A stretch of 64,000 nt of DNA from Polytrichum commune (GCA_950295325.1 OX485803.1:15500001-15564000), one strand, 5' to 3'; positions 1-13,115 are shown, counted from the first letter of the stretch. A program made the numbers and translations. Notes: generated from the letters alone by a model not told the origin.

Positions 1-435
1 GGGGCGAAGAAAGAGGAGAGAGGGCTTAAATGAAGAATGTTTTTGTTCAGTGAAAAAACATAGCTAACTCCTTCATAACATTATTCAGTTGCTATCATCC
101 ATTCCATTCTAATAATATCAATGACACTGCTTCACCCGAGTTTATCATGCTGAATATGCTTTGATGAGAGAATAAACTCAATATAATTCCCGAATACTCT
201 TTGAAGAAGAAGAAGAAGAACTCCGGTCTCTCAGGGGAGGCCGGAGTGAATAGAGTGTCTGTTCGTAAGACATCCTTGGCCATACCCCAGGGTAATGGTT
301 TTGGATGTAATACTACTTCACCCTTTGCAGGGAGTAGACACTATTTGAGTAACTAGTAGTTTTTTTACCAGTTAGCCGGTAATCATGGACTAGGGAGGGG
401 GGGGGGGGTGAGTGTGTTGGGTGTGGGATGTATTT
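1..435. other. Simple-sequence flank, no gene seen
   Basis: No coding region is recognised. A short GAA trinucleotide run lies near 203-220 and a run of 12 G at about 397-408. The reading frame open here on the minus strand is mostly the translated GAA run and is not credible as a gene. Confidence 0.5.
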
Positions 436-1017
436 TTATATATTGTGTTGAAGGTCGGTGATGGGTTGTTTATTTTCTATTCTCCTTTTATGGATTAGTA
501 TTGAGTGTGCATATTGTGTGGCGATTATGTTAATTTGTCTAAATGTGTTCTTGATTTGTGATGTAGGGAGTTTAAGTTTTGTCTCCAATTCTGCCATTGA
601 AGGGATATATGTTGTGGCTCTGGCACCTGATGCTAGTACTATAAGTAGGGCTACGTTCCATCCTTTTTCTTTGATGTTGTTGATGAGTGGTTGATATTTA
701 TTGATTTTTCTTTCTAGTGATTTTGTGGAGAACCTATCGTTACAGTATGTGAATTCTATGAATTGGACTGTAAGTTCCGGTGTGGGTGCGTCTAGTGGTG
801 GGGACTTATATGGATGTCCTAGTATACATAATATGTCGGGTTTGAGCCTAGCGTTGCAGTGACATCTTTGGGTGTTACATGTGCATGGAAGTAACCATGA
901 TGGTACTATGTTTTTCTTGGGGGAGCTCATTATATGTACCGAATACTCTTTGACATATTCCTGTCCCCAACCATCCTCCATGCATCCTCGGCTAGGTAAT
1001 GATGTGTTGAGGGCCAC
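436..1017 (-). mobile_element. Fragment resembling a restriction-like endonuclease of a non-LTR retroelement
   Basis: An open frame of 193 codons without an ATG at its upstream end, so it is a fragment or an exon rather than a whole gene. It shows a Cys-rich patch (CTCNTQRCHC), then KPDIL, then after about 30 residues an acidic motif (QFIEFTYCNDRF) and a basic one (ERKINKYQPLI). The order Cys knuckle, K/RPD, acidic strand, K-x-x-K-Y recalls the PD-(D/E)XK restriction-like endonuclease at the C-terminus of R2-type and algal LINEs. No reverse transcriptase is visible beside it. The family assignment is from memory of motif order, not from a search. It could instead be a free-standing PD-(D/E)XK protein fragment. 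Confidence 0.4.
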
Positions 1018-2500
1018 AAGCTGAGCACCCTTGCCACTATTGTCGACATCTTAGTTCAAGCTGGGATTTGGTAGAACTCCCTAAAATTTTGTACTATTCA
1101 TCTTCCCGGACTCTAAATCAATTCCATTTCATTTCATTGGTCATCTTGAGACAAGGAGCCAACCATGATAAGTGCTAAAGTGGTTGTCCTCATCCAAGGA
1201 GATGAAAAAACACTTACTAACGAGAATACGTGAGTGCCATGAATCCTTGGCTGAAAAAAACAACACCTCTTTCTTATGTATATTATGTACGCTAGTGCCT
1301 CAAATATTACCCCAATCTACACTACGTTAGTTCGTACATGGTATGAAGAGTCCCCCCAAAGTGGGTCTTAGAGCCCTTCTTAGGGGTTTAGGCGAGATTA
1401 CTAGATGGGAAGCAACAAGCAAATCATGACTGTTAGCAAATGAAGCTCCAACCCACCCCCCCAAGGCTCTCGTCTCTGATTTTGGGGCCTCATTGAAAGA
1501 TTGAGAAAGAGTCTCAATTGCATCCTGTAGATAAATAAAGCTCCCTGCCCAGATTTATCTCTTTCAAATCAACTGGAGAGGCGGGGTCGCATTATTTGAA
1601 TGGGTTGCTGTGGCAATCGGCTCATGCCATCCACCCAAACATAACTCGATGTGTTTGATGGTGTCTTAGTCTTCGGTTCATGTAACCATGTTAATCACAT
1701 GGAAGAAGTGTCACTTGTAAGTTATGTGAACTTGAACCGACGACTGCATCTTTCAGTAACAGTAGGGAGTATGACTTTCAAGTGGATTAGTTGCTGCAAC
1801 ACTTAGATGCTTGAGAATGCAAGGCAGTTGTCAAGTAGATAAGTTACTGGAACACTTGGACGTTTGAGCATGGAAAATGACTGTTAAGTGGGTTAGTTAG
1901 GGTCTTGAGATTTTTGTACGCCAAATGCTAGAGAAAGATCACAATTAGATTGCTCAATCAAGTCACATCAATACACCGAGTTGATGCAATGTTATAGAAA
2001 TGAGGGTTCTTGACATATGCTACTTCCCACGTATCACATAGGGTGGGCAGAAGAATGTTCCTTCATGTTTTTGATTCTTGGGGACAACTGTTTTTGGCAC
2101 TCCACATTGCTTCCCAATACAACATTTCAGGTATCCCGACCAATTGTCCTGTGTAAATCCACTTCAGCTTCAGGTAGAACTTATAACAGCTGCCATGGCG
2201 CTTGTGCCGGCCAAATCAACCATGTTCTTTGTGATGGTGAGCATTCAGGACGATGTTCAAAATGTATGTTAGCATCCAACAACCTAGTAAATCTTTCTAC
2301 AACAAGCTGTCAAGTTCCACCATGGATTACATCAAAGCTCTCTGGATTTATTTAAAAGCGTGTGGTTTGCGGAGCACAAGTATGAAACAAATATCTGTAC
2401 AACCTAATATCTCATTAGAGTAAAATTTGAGATCATTGTTTCCAGCTTCTGTTCTCATTCCTAAATTACATGTGTCTTGGCATTGTCTTCTGCAGCATGC
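1018..2500. other. Gap downstream of the ZNFX1-like gene, nothing recognised
   Basis: Mixed-composition DNA without a convincing coding region. The longest plus-strand frame (2017-2355) is Ser/Cys-rich with no recognisable domain, so I regard it as chance. A loosely repeated phrase of the type 'gttagttgctgcaacacttag' occurs around 1790-1900 but is too diverged to call a repeat family. Confidence 0.4.
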
Positions 2501-2543
2501 TTCTCTACTTATCTCCTTCATGTAGGAGGAAAGAAATCATTGA

Positions 2544-3148
2544 ACGCTGAAGTTCAATGAACTCATCGGCCCTCAAACAGAAGTGTAATTCAACCGGCAG
2601 ACAAGTATGATAGAAGTTGTAGAAAGCGATCTCCAACTGTTTACCTTCATCCCATGTGTGTCTTCGAAGCAAGAGGAAGGAAAACATAGAACACTGAAGT
2701 TCAAGGAACTGAGCTCTCAAATAGAAGTGTAATTCAACCGGAAGAACAGGATGGCTGTGCAAGTTGGAAGAACTGATCTTTCTGGCACTCGATCGATGTG
2801 GCAAGCAGAAGCACAACAGATGGCATTCATGGAGCGCCATGGAGCCCTGCCGTATCACTCCATGCTGAATACTCTGAGATCATTGTTACCAGCTTCTGTT
2901 CTCACCCCTAAATACATGTGTGTTGCAACATGCTCCTCCACGCAATAGGAAGGAGATCATCGAATGCTAAAGTTTAACAAACTCATCAGCTCTCGAACGG
3001 AAGTGCAATTCAAACAGAAGAAGCAAATGATTGTGGAAGTTGGAGAGACTGATCTTTCTGACACTCGATCGATGTGGCAAGTAGAGGCATAGCGGTTGAC
3101 ATTCATGGAGCGCCATGGAGCCCTGCCGCATCGCTCCATGCCGAATAC
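2544..3148. repeat. Local tandem duplication spanning the 3' end of the ZNFX1-like gene
   Basis: A segment of about 105 bp at 2767-2872 recurs at 3044-3148, an offset of about 277 bp, sharing the phrase around 'actcgatcgatgtggcaag' and the phrase 'ggagcgccatggagccctgc'. A second sub-repeat containing 'agaagtgtaattcaaccgg' occurs at about 2544-2597, 2690-2742 and, more diverged, 2961-3018. The right-hand copy contains the last codons and the stop of the ZNFX1-like gene, so the duplication took in the coding end and pushed a copy into the 3' flank. The two copies differ at roughly one base in eight. Confidence 0.8.
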
Positions 3149-6100
3149 GTGCTTCCATCGACATCTGCATGTGTGTTGCCTTCTGCCGGCCGGTGTTGTG
3201 TGCCTCCGATGACTGCTCGACATTCCGGGCACTTAGCAGTCTGCATAGGGCCGCCGCACTCGCCCACCACATACAAGTGGCCGTTGGGGCATTTGTACCA
3301 GTGGCCTCGCCCTCCCACTTCTCTTGTCACCACTGCAATGACTTCGGAACGTTGTGTGGTATTTTCCAACATTTTCTTCAAGTCTTGAGCTTGTGGCCAC
3401 CCAGGCTCCAGTTGTAGCACAGCATCGCAGAGGAGGGATGCCTGGTCGAGAGGTGATCTTGACTGAATCAAAATCTGAGCCCATTGCAATGCAGCGGCGA
3501 TGCCTAGCTCTTTGTCCACCGAGGTTATGGTGCACTTCACTCCAATGCCTTCTAACAAGGAATGGCGCCGCTGCTCTTGTTTTGATGATCCTCTCCCTAA
3601 TTGGGATGTATTAGGGCTAGGGTTCCCATCAACATTCATGCTGGCTATGGCGGATGCCAGTGGAGCACATTTCCCAACCACTAGGCGGAGAGAAGAGATG
3701 GCTTCCTGGAATTGCTTCATATAATAATGGGCACATCCCACTCCGTATTGAGCTTCTGCGGAGCCCGGATTTAGGCGTAGTGCTTCAGTAAAACAGGCAA
3801 GCGCATTTGGGTAGTCCTTTGCAATCAGCAGCTTGCCGTTTCCTGTTCTGATCCTCTCTGCAAGAAGGATTCTCCTCTTGACTTCATCAATTTGAGCCAA
3901 CTTTATCTTCACGATCGCTGAGTACCGCAATGTGCGGTGAACAGGCGTCCTGCAAGCAGGGCTACGTACATGCATCCAGAATGAAACGATTCTTTTCATC
4001 AAAAATATTGAAAAAGAAAATGCATGTGAACCTGATCATCAACATGTGAGTCCATAGCATTACAATTTGGGTAGTCCTGTTTTGGCAATCTGGTAATGGG
4101 CTGAAAACTTTACCATTGCTTCGGTGTCAAAGCAACCGAAGCTCCTGGCGTGGCCACTGTTTCACCTACAGGATGATCATCAGCAAGTTGCATCCACGCA
4201 TCCAAACCTGTGACCTCAAATACATGTCCACAATCCTGGAGTTGGATGAACCGGTCGTCGGCCTCAAAATCCTGGAGCTGCATTTGCGCAATTACATCAC
4301 ACTCTTCTGGATGGCACACGCGACACTTGGGGCAAGGCTCCCCGCATAATCCAGAACAAGGGTGATGGCATCCATTCAAGGTCTTAGCGCATGGCTTGTT
4401 GCACTGTGGCCGTCGACAAATTTCATAGCACCTGGCATTGATCAAGAAACAAAGTAATTTTCTGAAAACGGGAAAGGTCAAAGAACCAAGCGTTGCAGGA
4501 ATCCAGAGGATTGTGCAAAGATATCATCATGTGTATTAATTGATAAGTTCACATGGAATTCTCCCCAAATTAATTGAAATGGTCCCTGCATCTTCACAGA
4601 CACCTTGAAGTTCATCAAAATTCTCATTGCAAAACTCTAATGGTCAAGCTTGCGAATCGCACTCAATGGAAGTGAATCGAAGACAAAATGTGCAATCACA
4701 ACAGTTTGGTTCAACCTGAGCTTGCAACGATGATGCTTGCACCGCCATGCACATCGCTCGATGCAGAGGTTGCACAGATTTCCACAAACATGTGAGCATT
4801 GGCTATGTTTACATTGCCTCTCGCACATCTTACCACAGGGAGGACATGGTTCGTTGCAGCCTGCCTCACATAGATGCAAACATGGCAGCACTCTTCCACA
4901 TTTCTCTTTACAGACACCATGACTGCCCCTTTTCTTGCAACTTCCACATGTACCTCTACATAAATGCCCACAGTGTGGAAGTACGTGGGTACACGCCACC
5001 TTGCACGAATACTCTGCAATGCTTTGTGAACACAACAAGTCAGCGTGATGACCACAATCCAAAGGCACATCGCGGATCTTCACCGTGCACTCGTTGCGAG
5101 GTGTACAAGTATATCCGCAATTACTTGGACATGGATGGTTGCACTCCAACACTTTCTCACATGGACGCTGGCACGTGTATGTGTCCACGTCCCTTGAGCA
5201 GGGTAGGCTTTCAGTATGCCCACATTTAGGCAGTAATCTAGTGACCTTTACATAACAGTATGAAGGACATGCCTGGTCTCCATGGCACAAGGAAGGGCAT
5301 TTGTGACCACAACGCTCAAGAGTCTCCTCACATGGTTTTGGACATACAAAGTCACCATGGCCACCTGGGTGGCACCGTCTCGTGCAAGCATGTCCACAGT
5401 CTAGCTGGTGTAGACAAGGTAGATTGCAACCTCCATCTTGGACAAGTTTGAAGTCAAAGAAATGGGTGATTTTAGTCTCTAAGTCAGGGTGGTTCTGGCA
5501 GCGTAGGGTGAGCTCAGGTCCCAAGGATTTCGTTTCTTTGAGGATGTCTATGACCTCACTCCAAATTTTGCTCTTCGAACACAAGAGTTCAGCATTCCCA
5601 AAGATGTAAAGTCCCATGCGCGCCCTCGAGAGAGCCACACAGACTCGATTCTCAATCTTCAAGAATCCAATTTTTCCAGGAGTACTACGGCCATCATCTC
5701 CTTTGGATTGAAGTGTATTGCTTCTGACCAGTGATAGTATCACAATGTCACATTCCTCCCCCTGGAAATTGTCCACGCTGGTGACTGTGGGATATGATAA
5801 TTTGCTCCCAGCAGGCTCACAACTCGATGTAGATCTCCATCCCTCATTTGATGAAAGACTCGGCGTTGTGACACCAACTTCTTTTTTTAATAGCTTTTGG
5901 ATCTCCGAAACCTGGCCCGAATACATTGTGAGCACTGTGATCTGCTTGTGGCTGTAGCCTTGCTTCAACAGGTAGGAGCACAGCTGGACTACAAGTCTAG
6001 CCTCCTCCACATTCTTCTTGCTCCCCGCGTCATCGCCATATGAAACCTCCTGTGCTTTGTGGTCGAAGAAGAATACATTATCTTTCACTCCCTTCACATC

Positions 6101-9100
6101 TTCATAGCCGACAACAGAAGAATGATTCTTGAGTCGCGATTCGTAAATTGGAGCAAGAAGTTTGGCTATGGAAGGCCTCATTCGCCGTTGAACCTCTAAT
6201 GTCATGTGCTCCACGCCACCTTTCATCGGCGATCAATTGCCACAAAGTTAGACTTACACGAAGATTGAAGAACATTGGTGTGTATTTAATGGGCAGCTTA
6301 ACAGTCTTTAAAGGCCTTACGGAGACTTAACTCTATACGAACACCGTTTCTGTAAAGTAAGGTCACATATTTGTCTTATTGCACTGGTCAAGAATTGGCC
6401 AAACCTATGATTCACTTGAAAAGTTAGTAGTGGTAACTACACTCAGCTCACGTCCACAGTTGAATTACAGTATTGTGTTGATGAAGTTTGACGTTTTAAG
6501 AGAAACACTATAATATTGAACTCCTTACAACTTAGTCAATTCGGGGCCTTCATGCGTGACAAGAAAATTAGAATGTATATTTCTTCCCGAAGTAATCGGA
6601 AATGTGGAAAATATGAATGATCACCATTGACCAGGCGCTCAAAGAGGGAGACGTCCAGATGATGCTTGATGGCAAGGTCATAGACAGCCACCGTTGGGCG
6701 GAGCTGCAAGTGATCTCCAATAAGGATGAGATGCTTGGTTGAGGGACTCAAGCAAGCCACAATGTGGGCCTCCAGAACTTCGGCGGCTTCTTCCACAATC
6801 ACGATCTCCGGTTTCAACGCCACCAGTAAGTCGTGGTACTTTGCGGCGGATGTCGTCGTTACCCCCACGACATGAGCTTCTCGCAGGATCTGTAAATCAA
6901 TCTCGTTATTGGCAGCCATAACTTTTTTGCATGTATTCTCATACTCGGCGATTAGGGTTTGGAGCTCATTCTGGGCGTTTCTCTTCACTTCCTTCAGCCA
7001 GAACCTGTGGAGCTCGTGCCTGGCGCTGCTATCAAGAAGCCACACATCAGGATATTGCAGTAGATCCTCCAAAGAACTGGCAGCTAATCCCTTTGTCCAA
7101 GTCGGGGCTGCAGCCGATCCGGATATCCTCTGAGAATTTGCTTGACCATCATCGGGCCTTACTGTCCCTGCAACACATTATAAGCAGCCCACCCATTAGA
7201 GCATTTTCTTCTCTCTAAATTGCACAAATTGCGTGTACGAATTGACCATTCCCTGAGCAATATTACATCCTGAACCTGGAACAGCTCTTTTTTCTCACTA
7301 AAATAACTAGTTCAGATGAGACAATGATCAGATCCTTTTTGAAAGATTTCGATATAACCGACACTTGTAGATGACACAGGATCGCATGCATTTATGTCCT
7401 CACCTTGGCTTAAACTTTGCAAAATGTTTTCGTCCTGAACGGTAATGATGTCCTCCACAGGGGAGTCGTCCTCGTCGTCCTCATCGTCCTCATCATCCTC
7501 GTCGTCCTCCTCTGAAGGATCGCTCCAAGCTTCAAGAGCTGCAAACGGATTCTGTGAAGCCTCGGGAACATGTTGATTGAAACTAGTTCCGAGACTCCCC
7601 GAGTTGCACTCTTTCAACGCTCTGGGATTTGTGCGGTGGCTGGGATCCAATGCCATGCCGCAAAGCCATTTAAACAAGATTTCAGGCGTTGGAGCTGGAT
7701 GGTACCCTGTGTTAAACAGATGAGAGATTTGGTCCTCGGTGGCTACACCATGCAAGGACTGTTGCGTCACGACCTCTGCACCCAGGATTGTGTAAAGCTC
7801 GGTAATGCGCATTTCTTGAGCATACTTCTCATCTTTGGTCATCAGCAGCTCGTGGTAATGGGCCCTGCCAATGCTCTTCGTGTCTATTTCTTTAGCTTTA
7901 AGCTCACTCAAGGACCGGCTCTGTATAGTTGCACTTTTACTTCTCCCACCGATTCGGACAATTTGAGGGTCATGTTCATAGATACCCTCCAGGAACTGAT
8001 CCAGTGCGTGGTTGGTAAAGCAAATGACCAATATGGGTAAGTGGAATAACCGCGGTGCCGCAGCAGGAAAGATTCTATTTTCTAAGGACCTGACCCTGTA
8101 CTTAAGATGAGATGAGGATTGAGTTGGGTAAGTCACGACGTAATTTGCAAGCAACACTCGTATAGCAAGCAAGCCTAGGAAAGTTTTTCCTGTGCCAGGG
8201 GGGCCTTGAATAAGAGAAATCTCTCTGGTCAAGGCATGTTTGAGAGCCCGAAGCTGGCTGTGGTCTAGGGTTGAAGCAAACGGCGGCCATTCTTCACACA
8301 CGTTGATGGTTTTTCGACCCAAATATGTCTCCAGTTTCGGAAAGATGCAGCGCATGTCATACGCGTCTGCACCCATTTAAAACCAAATATTCAATTAGGC
8401 AACTTGGAATTTTTTGGAATCATGACGACATTTAAGATACATTCAAACTCTGTGCATCAGTGCAATGCTTCTGGACAAAACTACTGAATGTGCCCAGAGG
8501 CAGAGTAAGACAACTACTTAAATTTGTATTGGCAAATTTTCCTGGTACTAATTCTATTGATTTGTGTATGAACCATACATGCATGCAGCATAACAAGTTG
8601 ATGCCATACCCAAATTGGGAGATGAGAGATAGTTGGGTGCGTTCACTTGCGGCTCCAGGTCAATGATGTTCCTTGAGAATGGAAGCTGCTCCATCTCCTC
8701 CCTTTGCAAACACTTGAGAACATGTGAATAAGCCTCGTAATAAGCCGACGTGGATTCCACCATCACATAAACCTTGCCTACCTCCAGCAACAGTCCATCT
8801 ATTCTTTCCAGAGAACGAACGTCGATGCTGCCTATGGCCACTTCGGAATCCTTCCTGTTGGAAATGATGGCACAGCCCTTCACGGATCGAAATCCATCGT
8901 CGGAAAAGCAGACCAGGGAACCGAACATGAGTGCCTTGCTGTTGTTATCTGTTGAGATCCCTTTAGCATTCTGCACATCGAAGGAGATGCGAGACTCCAT
9001 GCCGAGGGAACCACAACGTAGCCCTGCAAGCCTTACGTTACGATAGACACGGACACCATCTAAGCGATCGTCCCGGTGGTGAGCAGACGATTGAACCTGC

Positions 9101-11360
9101 CTTGCGTAGGATTGGATTCCGGATCTCAGAGACTCCAGAAAATCCCCCCGAAGTAGTTGGAAGTGGGTTTCCAAGTAGGCCAAGATGGATCCGTAGCGCT
9201 TCCCAACTAGGTTGAAAGGCAGAGTAAGAGTCGATGCCAAAAGCTCCTCTTCGGAGGGTTCTATCTTCATGGTTTGAAACATCTTCCCCTGGAATATTAA
9301 AATTGCATTGATTAGATCGTCAGAAAGCGTTCGAGTGGCATCTTAACTCTCATCTATAGTGTTGGATGTGGCAGGCTTGATCCTACCATTCAATCAATCA
9401 ACACCACTCAAACTTCCACACACGTTGAGAAAACAAACTACACATCACATTCCCTGCAAACAAACGTCACCGACATACCAGTTACTACACCTTTGTTGAT
9501 CAACAAACAACCTCCCACACATAAATCTCTACAAATCTCAGAAACCATGTTCTACCCAAAAACATAACTCTACAAGGCAAAAACGCAGACACTGTGTACT
9601 CAGAACTATCCCAATTGGGAAAACCCAATTCCGACCTGGAACAACAGAGCTACATTCTGGTTAAAACTCTGTTCCATGGACCACAAGAGAGATGATTCAC
9701 AAAAGAAATAGTGAAAACCTGACTAATACATAGAGAAGTACTGTGGAAGGGAGACACGTGTTTAACTTGAAGGCATATATCTTAATGCAATATGTATACT
9801 TGTTATGCACTAAATTTCTACCATAATGATAATGACAACCTGAGTGACATGTCATAATTTGTGGATATTTGTAGACTTTGTATACTTCACCTTAGCAATG
9901 TCATCCGATTGTTTCTCTGTCGCCAACCGGCGCCGAAGCTTCTCACGATACTGTACCAGACGAGAGACACTCTGCACAAGCACAGTCTTGGCTGAGTTCT
10001 CCGGTAGGCAATCAATGTGAGCCTTCACGGCGTCCAAAGGAATCAGCTTCCATCCATCTGCAGTTCGATTTTGGACCTCTTCAAGCACCCAGATGTATAC
10101 CTGCATAAGTTACAGAGTCGAAACAGAAAGTTAGGTTTTGACGACTTATGAGCTTGTCATCATCATGACCTCAGGGATAAGAAACTGCATTTAAGGAACT
10201 AAGAACACGTGACGCCTTTCATCATATTGCAAGAAATACAATTATACGCTTAGCTTTGCCAAGAGATTGAGTACCTGCAGGTCTGAAGCATTTGGGCAAG
10301 ACATTGTCTGGATATGCTTGGTCAAGCTTCTTAGGAAAGCTGAGTTTGGCAGTATCCCATAGATCCTGTTCAGGTGCTCCGCCATCATGCTGGACCGTAT
10401 TTCTTCCTTTCCAAGCAACCGGATGACCATCTGAATGGCTGTACTTGACATGGAGTTAGACTGCTCCAGCAAGTTTGTGAACTCCTTGATTCCCTCTTCA
10501 CTCCCTAAAGAAATGATGTTCTGGGAGGCAGGCCGTTTCCATTGGTTTTGCAACCAATTCTCTATGTACATCGGTGATCGGAGGATACCATGTACTGATC
10601 CACCAGTACTACTACTACTACTGCCCCCAACCTCATGATAATATTTGCAGTTTGCACCATACCTGCACCGACCAACCTGGAAGTGGTGGCAGGTAGCTTT
10701 TCCGGTTCGGTTAGGAGTTCTTCCTAAATCTGATATCAGACCAGTATCCTTCATCACGATTGTAAACTTGAAACAAGAAGCTGATGATCCTTGACCGCTG
10801 GTAAGAATCTGCTGGTTATAATGAACTATGTCCTGGATCGCTTGTTGGAACGAATTTTCATCATCCACAAGGATTTGGTCACCCGAAGCATCAAGATAAT
10901 AAGCTTGCAAGTGAACATGCACACTATTTCCTTGTTGCAATCCAGGAAACGTGTCCACCACCAACTTGTGAAATGATGCAATATTCCCGCCTACCAAAGG
11001 AAGGGCAACCACCTTCACAAGCCCGGCTTTCTCCAGCTTCACCCGCACCTTTGACATCTCATGGATCGGTGCAGGGTGATCTGCAGGGTTAATAATGCTC
11101 AACCCATCCAATTTCTCCGCCACTTCATGATGAGCAGTCAGATGTTGATGATGTTGCAGAGGGCTAGGGTTATCAGAGCTTGATCCTGCAGGATCTAACT
11201 TTTCCTCTCTCTCATTCAAACACGTATATTGCAGACTTCTGGCAGTGGCAACTGTCAAAGGGATCCAACGCCCTGCACCTTCCCTGGGGCGCTTCTCTCT
11301 CGCTCTCAAGTTAATCCTATCATTACCATTAGGAGGATTCGCCCCAGCACTCCTGTCCAT
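3103..11360 (-). CDS. ZNFX1-like SF1 helicase with PB1, CCCH, NFX1-type and RZ zinc fingers
   Basis: Eight exons join in phase: 11360-10275, 10100-9891, 9288-8610, 8366-7404, 7167-6625, 6219-4716, 4431-4114 and 3961-3103, giving about 2053 residues. The first ATG is at 11360; the frame is open a little further without another ATG. Seen in order: a PB1-like domain (about 105-205; YYLDASGDQ, then DDENSFQQA), a CCCH finger (C-x7-C-x5-C-x3-H, near 225), helicase motif I GPPGTGKT (near 713), an Asp/Glu-rich loop, motif II EEAAE (near 1105), GDHLQLRP, DNFQGEECD and ALSRAR, then a long Cys/His array of NFX1 type, a TPR-like helical region and a C-terminal RZ finger (HWYKCPNGHLY, then CPECR). Human and worm ZNFX1 bind RNA and act in antiviral defence or small-RNA inheritance; a similar role here is inference. 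Every splice junction has matching phase. Confidence 0.93.
7470..7516 (-). repeat. Codon repeat encoding an acidic tract in the ZNFX1-like helicase
   Basis: The plus strand shows repeated 'tcctcgtcg/tcctcatcg' triplets. On the minus strand these encode (E)DDEDD repeats, about 16 acidic residues, inside exon 8366-7404 between the Walker A exon and the Walker B exon. It is a low-complexity insertion likely to vary in length, and probably a flexible linker. Confidence 0.75.
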
Positions 11361-12735
11361 TTTCAAGGACCTCTTATCCACCCCTAATGAGACGAAACTA
11401 TTCGCGCAGTATGCTAAGTAAGTTGCTTCCTCAGAAGACCCAGCCAGCGTTTATATTATCATGTACTCCCCTCACACATCTTAGTTATCGCTAAATTCAA
11501 CTCATCACACGACGATGATCAACTGGCGCTCCTGCTACACAAATCTCAAACAGAACATATGACTGCGAATAATGTCGGCATGGTGAATTCATCCGCAGTA
11601 CTACTGCAGCAGCTTGTAGACGCGCGATGCAGCTTGCATACCTCCGGCTTGAGTACCCCATGAAGACTGTGACCCAATTTCATCTGTGCAGGCTTGCTTA
11701 TACTCCAATCCAATACGTGACTACCTCCGCAAATAGCCTGTCCTGCATAATCACTGAATCTGGTAAGCAAGATTTAGCCGACACTGTGATTCGATCGTAA
11801 TGAGGATGATTAAACTAACCTAGGTTACACGCAGTTGCATGCGTCGATCGAGTCAGGCATTAAGTAGAGTAATTACATCAACATGGTGAAACGAGTCTTG
11901 TGGCCGATACATCGCCCACCACGCAAGAACGCTAACTGATTACCACGTATACCCTTCTGAAACGTCCGACTTAGTTCTCGAGATCGATGAATTTATATAT
12001 ATGCATAGAGAATATATATACTCATCATGCATGCCGGCGCTATCAATATAATGGAATTAGATTAGGGACTTAGTCAGCAAAACTAATCAATGCTCCACAG
12101 GAAACTCCGTCCCTCTCCCTCCCTACTGCTCTCATGACCTTCTAGCTTACTCCTCTTGTTTTGTATCCTAAATATCTAAATAAACAAGTGGCATTCCAAT
12201 CCCCGGCCCCTCACGTTACCACAACATCCTAATACCGACAAGTCCCTAAAGGCCAGAACCGACTGCTCATCCAAGAACATCAGGGTTTCAAGAATTTGTC
12301 ACAATTAATGTTTCATGAATTCATGTACTGGGCCTGATATCATATGTAATGCCAAGATTTTGTTCACAAGTTGATTGATTATGTCCAATAACCAGCTCAA
12401 GAAGGTGCTGATGAGTGGCAATAGCGGCTCATCATCCACTCTCCTCTCGATGGATGTCTAGTCCTCAATCCTCTTGTGCTTCCACATGTCGGGGTTGGGG
12501 GCAAATGTGAGAGAAAATTTACCCGCAGCCTTTTGTAAATTGACCCTTTGTAAGTTTGGGGCTTATTCGTTTCGAATGACTTCCATTGAACAAATTTTGG
12601 TTTTTAGAAGCTAATTATGTTGTCAAATCAACTAGAATCATTAACATCTGGACTACATATTATTCCAAAGTTTTGTAAAGTAAATGTTGCATGAATGAAA
12701 GGTGCACTTGTTTACTACACTAAACATACCAATTT
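11361..12735. other. Upstream flank of the ZNFX1-like gene
   Basis: The 5' flank and presumed promoter of the ZNFX1-like gene (transcribed leftward). I see no clear TATA box at a fixed distance from the start. AT-rich 'tatatata' patches lie near 11994-12020. No other gene is visible. Confidence 0.4.
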
Positions 12736-13115
12736 GTGAGTGTGGGAATTAGTGAAGGTGAATACTAAATTCCTTTATGCTATGAATAAGTGCCACCAAA
12801 AGATCTAGGAAGCATTATTCATCTTGGCACTTGGAATTTTTCATTTGAATAGACTATCAATGCTTGGCATGCAAGTATCGGTACTTGGCATGAAAGTACC
12901 GACACTTGGAACCAATCACTACAAGTACTGGCACTTGGTACTGACAAGCATGTGGCATGCATTAGTTTACTTGAGATCTATGGTAAAGGAGCATAGAATT
13001 TACTGTCATCGTGAATTTAGTGTCACTCAATAGCAACTTCAAGCCCTCAGTGACTTTGAGATTTGGCTAGATTGTGCCTGTGACTTGAATTAATACCACC
13101 CTCACTAATTGGTAT
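12736..13115 (-). mobile_element. MITE of the ACTACACTGATTAT family, copy 1 (inverted)
   Basis: A non-coding element of about 380 bp. Its left end 'gtgagtgtgggaattagtg' and right end 'ccctcactaattgg' form diverged inverted repeats. The whole unit matches, in reverse orientation, the copy at 15063-15442: shared phrases include 'ccaaaagatctaggaag' and the series of 'acttggcatg' and 'gtaccgacacttgg' motifs. No transposase is encoded. The superfamily is not assigned. Confidence 0.65.

Noticed and set aside
2017-2355. 112-codon plus-strand open frame
   Set aside because: No recognisable domain, no splice partners, composition like the flanking noncoding DNA.
4747-5229. 160-codon plus-strand open frame
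   Set aside because: It is the antisense of the Cys-rich NFX1-type zinc-finger exon (6219-4716).
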